Positions 60,661 to 64,000 of a stretch of DNA of 64,000 nt are shown one piece after another (positions within the stretch are counted from its first letter, which is position 1; each line of letters opens with the position of its first letter). The notes beneath the pieces are model-generated. The model saw nothing but the letters and a program-made list of their open reading frames with translations, was not told where the DNA came from and ran no database searches. Position numbers and translations under genes: made by a program. The stretch comes from Thuidium tamariscinum (lineage: Eukaryota > Streptophyta > Bryopsida > Hypnales > Thuidiaceae): assembly GCA_947034885.2 (NCBI GenBank), contig OX344749.2:1800501-1864500 (forward strand). Reading direction: 5' to 3'.

Positions 60661-61137
60661 TCGTAGATTTAGGTCTGGTAAATTTAAAGATGATAGACTC
60701 TAGGTTGGTAGATTCGTATGGAATCTATGAAATAAGTAAGTGCTTGTTTCTAGGATCGCTTCATTACTTGTCCGTCATTTGCATGAATATGATAGATTTC
60801 AGAGTTACTGGGATCTATGATGTGGCTAAATAAAACTCCGCATTGAAAACTGTTCTTTCTAAGCTTACTATGACGTTAACCCTGAAACGTCTCAATCCTT
60901 TTTTGAATTTTTGCACATTTTCGCTTATAGTGAAATGAATTTGGTCATTAAGGAAGGTTGTCTTCTCTAGATTCAAGTGTTACATTTGATAAATTAGAAG
61001 TTAATTGGATGAAACAGTGCCTTGAAGGCCTCTGTTCATCATCTAGGATATGGACGTCAGAGCACTTCAGGGTTAAAGTTGTTATTATGTCACAACACTA
61101 TAGTGTTCCCGTGCCGATGCCACGGTCAGAACTAAAG

Positions 61138-61765
61138 TGAAAGTAATTTTTTAATTTTTGAGAACCATCAAAAAATTGAAATTCAATAACTTTCACATTG
61201 TAGGTCAAAATACCATGAAACCAAGACCATGCGCCCTTCCTCGTTGAGAGCTTTCCAATAGTACCAAGCATGCAACCAAAGGATGCACAGGTTGGGAGAT
61301 CTCAACGTGACAAACAAAACAAAACAGACTATCTATCTTAAGGTATAGACTAGTGTACCATGTGTTGTTGCCACAATCAAATCCAAAATAAAAGTAATTT
61401 TTCAATTTTTTAATGCATGAAAACTTTGAAATTGAATAACTATCACACCGTAGGTTTAAACACTACAAAACAAAGTTCATACACTCCTCCTCACCTAGGA
61501 CTTTTTGCTTGTACCGAGATTGCAACCAAAATATAAGTAGAAGTAGTTTTTTAATTTTTTAGAACCAAAAATAACTCAAAAATCCATAACTACACCCCAT
61601 AGATAGGATTGCCATGAAACAAAGCCCATGCACCCTTCCTTGCCATTCAAGGGCTTTCCGACAATACCAAGCATACCACTAAGGGACACACGGGCTAGGA
61701 GATCTCAACGTGACAAACAAAACAAACAAAACACAACAAACAAAACAAACTACCTATCTTTAGGT
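61138..61765. repeat. three degenerate direct repeats of about 200 bp
   Basis: Each unit begins near AGTAATTTTTTAATTTTT, contains ACCATGAAACCAAGACCATG or a variant, CTTTCCAATAGTACCAAGCA or a variant, and in units 1 and 3 GAGATCTCAACGTGACAAAC followed by a CTATCTTAAGGTATAGA type end. Copies differ by many substitutions, so the array is old. Confidence 0.65.
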
Positions 61766-62074
61766 ATAGATTCTTATGCCTCTCTCATTCTAACGTAAAC
61801 TATTACATGACAGATAAAATGTGAGTAAGCCCATGACAATAGGAAAAATTGTAATGATGATGTACATTTTAGAATTTGAATGTACACCACTATTACAATT
61901 TTGCACACAATGGGCTTGCTCCCATTTTGTCCAAAATAGAGTAGTTTATCTTAAATTGATAGTCATAAAATAACTTGTAGATGAGTTGGATGAATGATTA
62001 TTGTATAAAAAATTATATTATCTAGGATTCAAAATAATTGGATGACAAATGCACTACTTGTTTCAAAGATTTTT

Positions 62075-62198
62075 TTCCACAATCTTAGATAATTTTCTAG
62101 AGAAAAGAACTTTTTTGGAACTAGTACCTTTAAGAATTCCACAAGCTTAGATGATTTTCTACATAAAAGAACTTTTTTCTAACTAGTACCCTTAGGAA
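62075..62198. repeat. 62-bp tandem duplication, diverged
   Basis: Two adjacent units beginning TTCCACAATCTTAGATAATT and TTCCACAAGCTTAGATGATT, each with AAAAGAACTTTTTT and AACTAGTACC. Confidence 0.8.
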
Positions 62199-64000
62199 TT
62201 ATAATTTTCTTATTAGAAACCATCATTTATTCTAATTTCAATCCTACATATATTTCTATTGATATATTTATAACACATCATTAGAAAGAATCAACATATA
62301 AATATAATGGTCCAACATTAATTCAACAATTATGTAGTATGATCTTAATAGCGTGTTTAATTGCAATTGTAATAATATTGTATATGTGTGTATATATAAT
62401 ATTGAAATAAAAATATAATAAAAATAATTTAAAATCTAAATGTTAATTTTAGAATTGATTTTAAATTCATAGTATGTGACAATATGATGGAAACATTAGG
62501 TGAATAATTTTGGAATACCAAAAAAACATCTTGGATACCTAAAGAATATTTTAGAAATGAAAGTTGAATACTATAGAACAATGGCTACATTATAATTAAC
62601 TCTAATGATTTCAAATATTTCATGAAAATATAATTGTTTTGCAAACATTAAAGGAGATTGTAGGCCTCTAGAAGACTGTGGGACCGTAGAAACGCAATGA
62701 ATTGATGTAGTCAAGAGAGAGTCATGTCATTATATTTTATTTTATTTTATTTTAAAATTTAGAGTTTTTTTCATTTCAGGATCCCAACAATTTTTTTAAT
62801 TAAAATTTTTTTTTTTATAATTGTTTGATTACTACTGGCTTGATAGTAGCTAGTAGTTTGGAAAACTAATTCACAAACAAACCTAAAACGGGCTTTTAGA
62901 GGCATCAAATTTTCCCTAATGCTAAGAGTTTTCTAATCAATAATTCAATGTATTGGAAACACTTGAATTGTTTGATGTAGATTTAGGTGGTGTGTGGAGC
63001 TTCACACCAACTTCAAGGTCCGAGGTGCACCTTCAAAGCAAGCTAAGATTAGGTTTCAATCACTTTAGTTTGGTTTGGCTTATCGTCATCTTTGTTGGCC
63101 AAGGTATTATACGTAGCATTTTTCATTTACTTTTCTATACTTTGCTACTCTATTTGCTCTATTGATTTGCTTTTGTTGTTGCTATCATTGCAATTTTATA
63201 TCTCTTTGTGGTTACTGTTTGAACTTTTTGAATTAAGAGGAGCATTTCTTTTTGCATTTGAAGGGCAAGTGGCATTTTTCTTAAAAATTTGTAAGTTCCT
63301 TTTGCTAGAAAATTCCATCTTGGAAAAATTTGCACTATAGCTACAAAAACATGACAATGTTTTTCAATGTAAATTCAACCTCTAGTGTAGGTAAACATGC
63401 ATTACCACATGTTTGTTTTCCATTTTGTTTTATTTTATCTTATTTTGATAGTTTATAGTTTACTTTATTTACTAAGATTAGGTGATTCTATTCTCTATTA
63501 TTTCTAAAGATCACACTTGAATGAACCTATACTAAGGGCTTAGACTTGAATGTGCAAGTGTCTATTTGTTTTCATAAAAACACTAGAATATATTTCATTT
63601 GTTGAGGTTGCTTGGCTTATTTGAGACTACATCAATAGCATGAATTCAAGTGTTAAGATTCTTCAATAAATTAGAGTAAGCAAATTTGCATTAGATCAAC
63701 GATTTGCTTTGCTTTTTTTTATTACAATATTAATATAGATTCACACTTTAGGATTTTTGAATATTCTAGTGGAAATAAATGTCTACTAGATTAACAACAT
63801 AGATTAAAGTTTGGAGTTTGGAATTTATACCTAGATTGATTTCAAATTCAATTTGTTTTAATACTCATGTATTTATAATTGAAACTATATCAGAATAAAA
63901 TGCATAATAAAATACATATAATTTATATAATTAAGTATTAAATATTGAAGTTGGATTTTAACTGAATTTGCAAGTACATGAATTAAATACATTTTATTTA

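Larger units (their letters stand above)
60661..64000. other. AT-rich terminal spacer with tandem repeats
   Basis: No gene supported; the hydrophobic frames at 62953-63340 look like AT-composition artefacts. Two tandem structures are listed separately. A short near-palindrome around AAAATTGTAATGATGATG and its mirror occurs at about 61850-61900. Confidence 0.4.

Noticed and set aside
62953-63340. Hydrophobic open frames suggesting a membrane protein
   Set aside because: Leu/Phe/Ile-rich translation is what T-rich DNA gives; no splice pattern or conserved motif.

Overview
The window looks like nuclear DNA of a land plant. Genes are intron-rich with GT-AG junctions, exons are relatively GC-rich inside very AT-rich intergenic DNA, and the gap space is full of short terminal-inverted-repeat (TIR) elements. 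The protein families (CCD1, A-type P450s, a giant At2g25730-like protein) are plant ones. The character of the P450s and the repeat-laden AT-rich spacers make me favour a bryophyte or other seed-free plant over a flowering plant, but that is inference.

Layout. (1) 346-5723, + strand: a 13-exon carotenoid cleavage dioxygenase 1 (CCD1) gene. The reconstructed 540-codon frame is intact in length, splice phase and all four iron-ligand histidines, but it carries two in-frame stops, TAA at codon 135 and TGA at codon 475. It also has a 15-nt micro-exon and a GC-AG intron. (2) 5724-14806: AT-rich DNA with no credible gene, made of dispersed non-autonomous elements. (3) 15122-17090 and 25797-27686, both - strand: two tandemly duplicated two-exon cytochrome P450 genes (528 and 521 codons). 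The distal copy has a changed I-helix motif. Between them lie MITE-like elements, a miRNA-precursor-like hairpin and a 1.4-kb fold-back structure built from tandem units. (4) 27687-42303: repeats, a second long hairpin, nested elements, and a degenerate Ty3/gypsy chromovirus 3' end with a probable LTR. (5) 42304-60400, - strand: one very large gene that I resolve into 39 exons (about 2,650 codons), the plant homologue of ZFYVE26/spastizin (Arabidopsis At2g25730 type). The exon 1 to exon 2 junction is unresolved. (6) 60401-64000: its promoter side, then AT-rich repeats.

The genes form no obvious pathway. CCD1 (apocarotenoid formation) and the ER P450s are specialised-metabolism enzymes; the large gene is probably an endolysosomal trafficking component. 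The features most worth follow-up are the doubly interrupted but otherwise pristine CCD1, the P450 I-helix change, the fold-back locus, the two long hairpins, and the several unnamed TIR families whose copies recur in the window.
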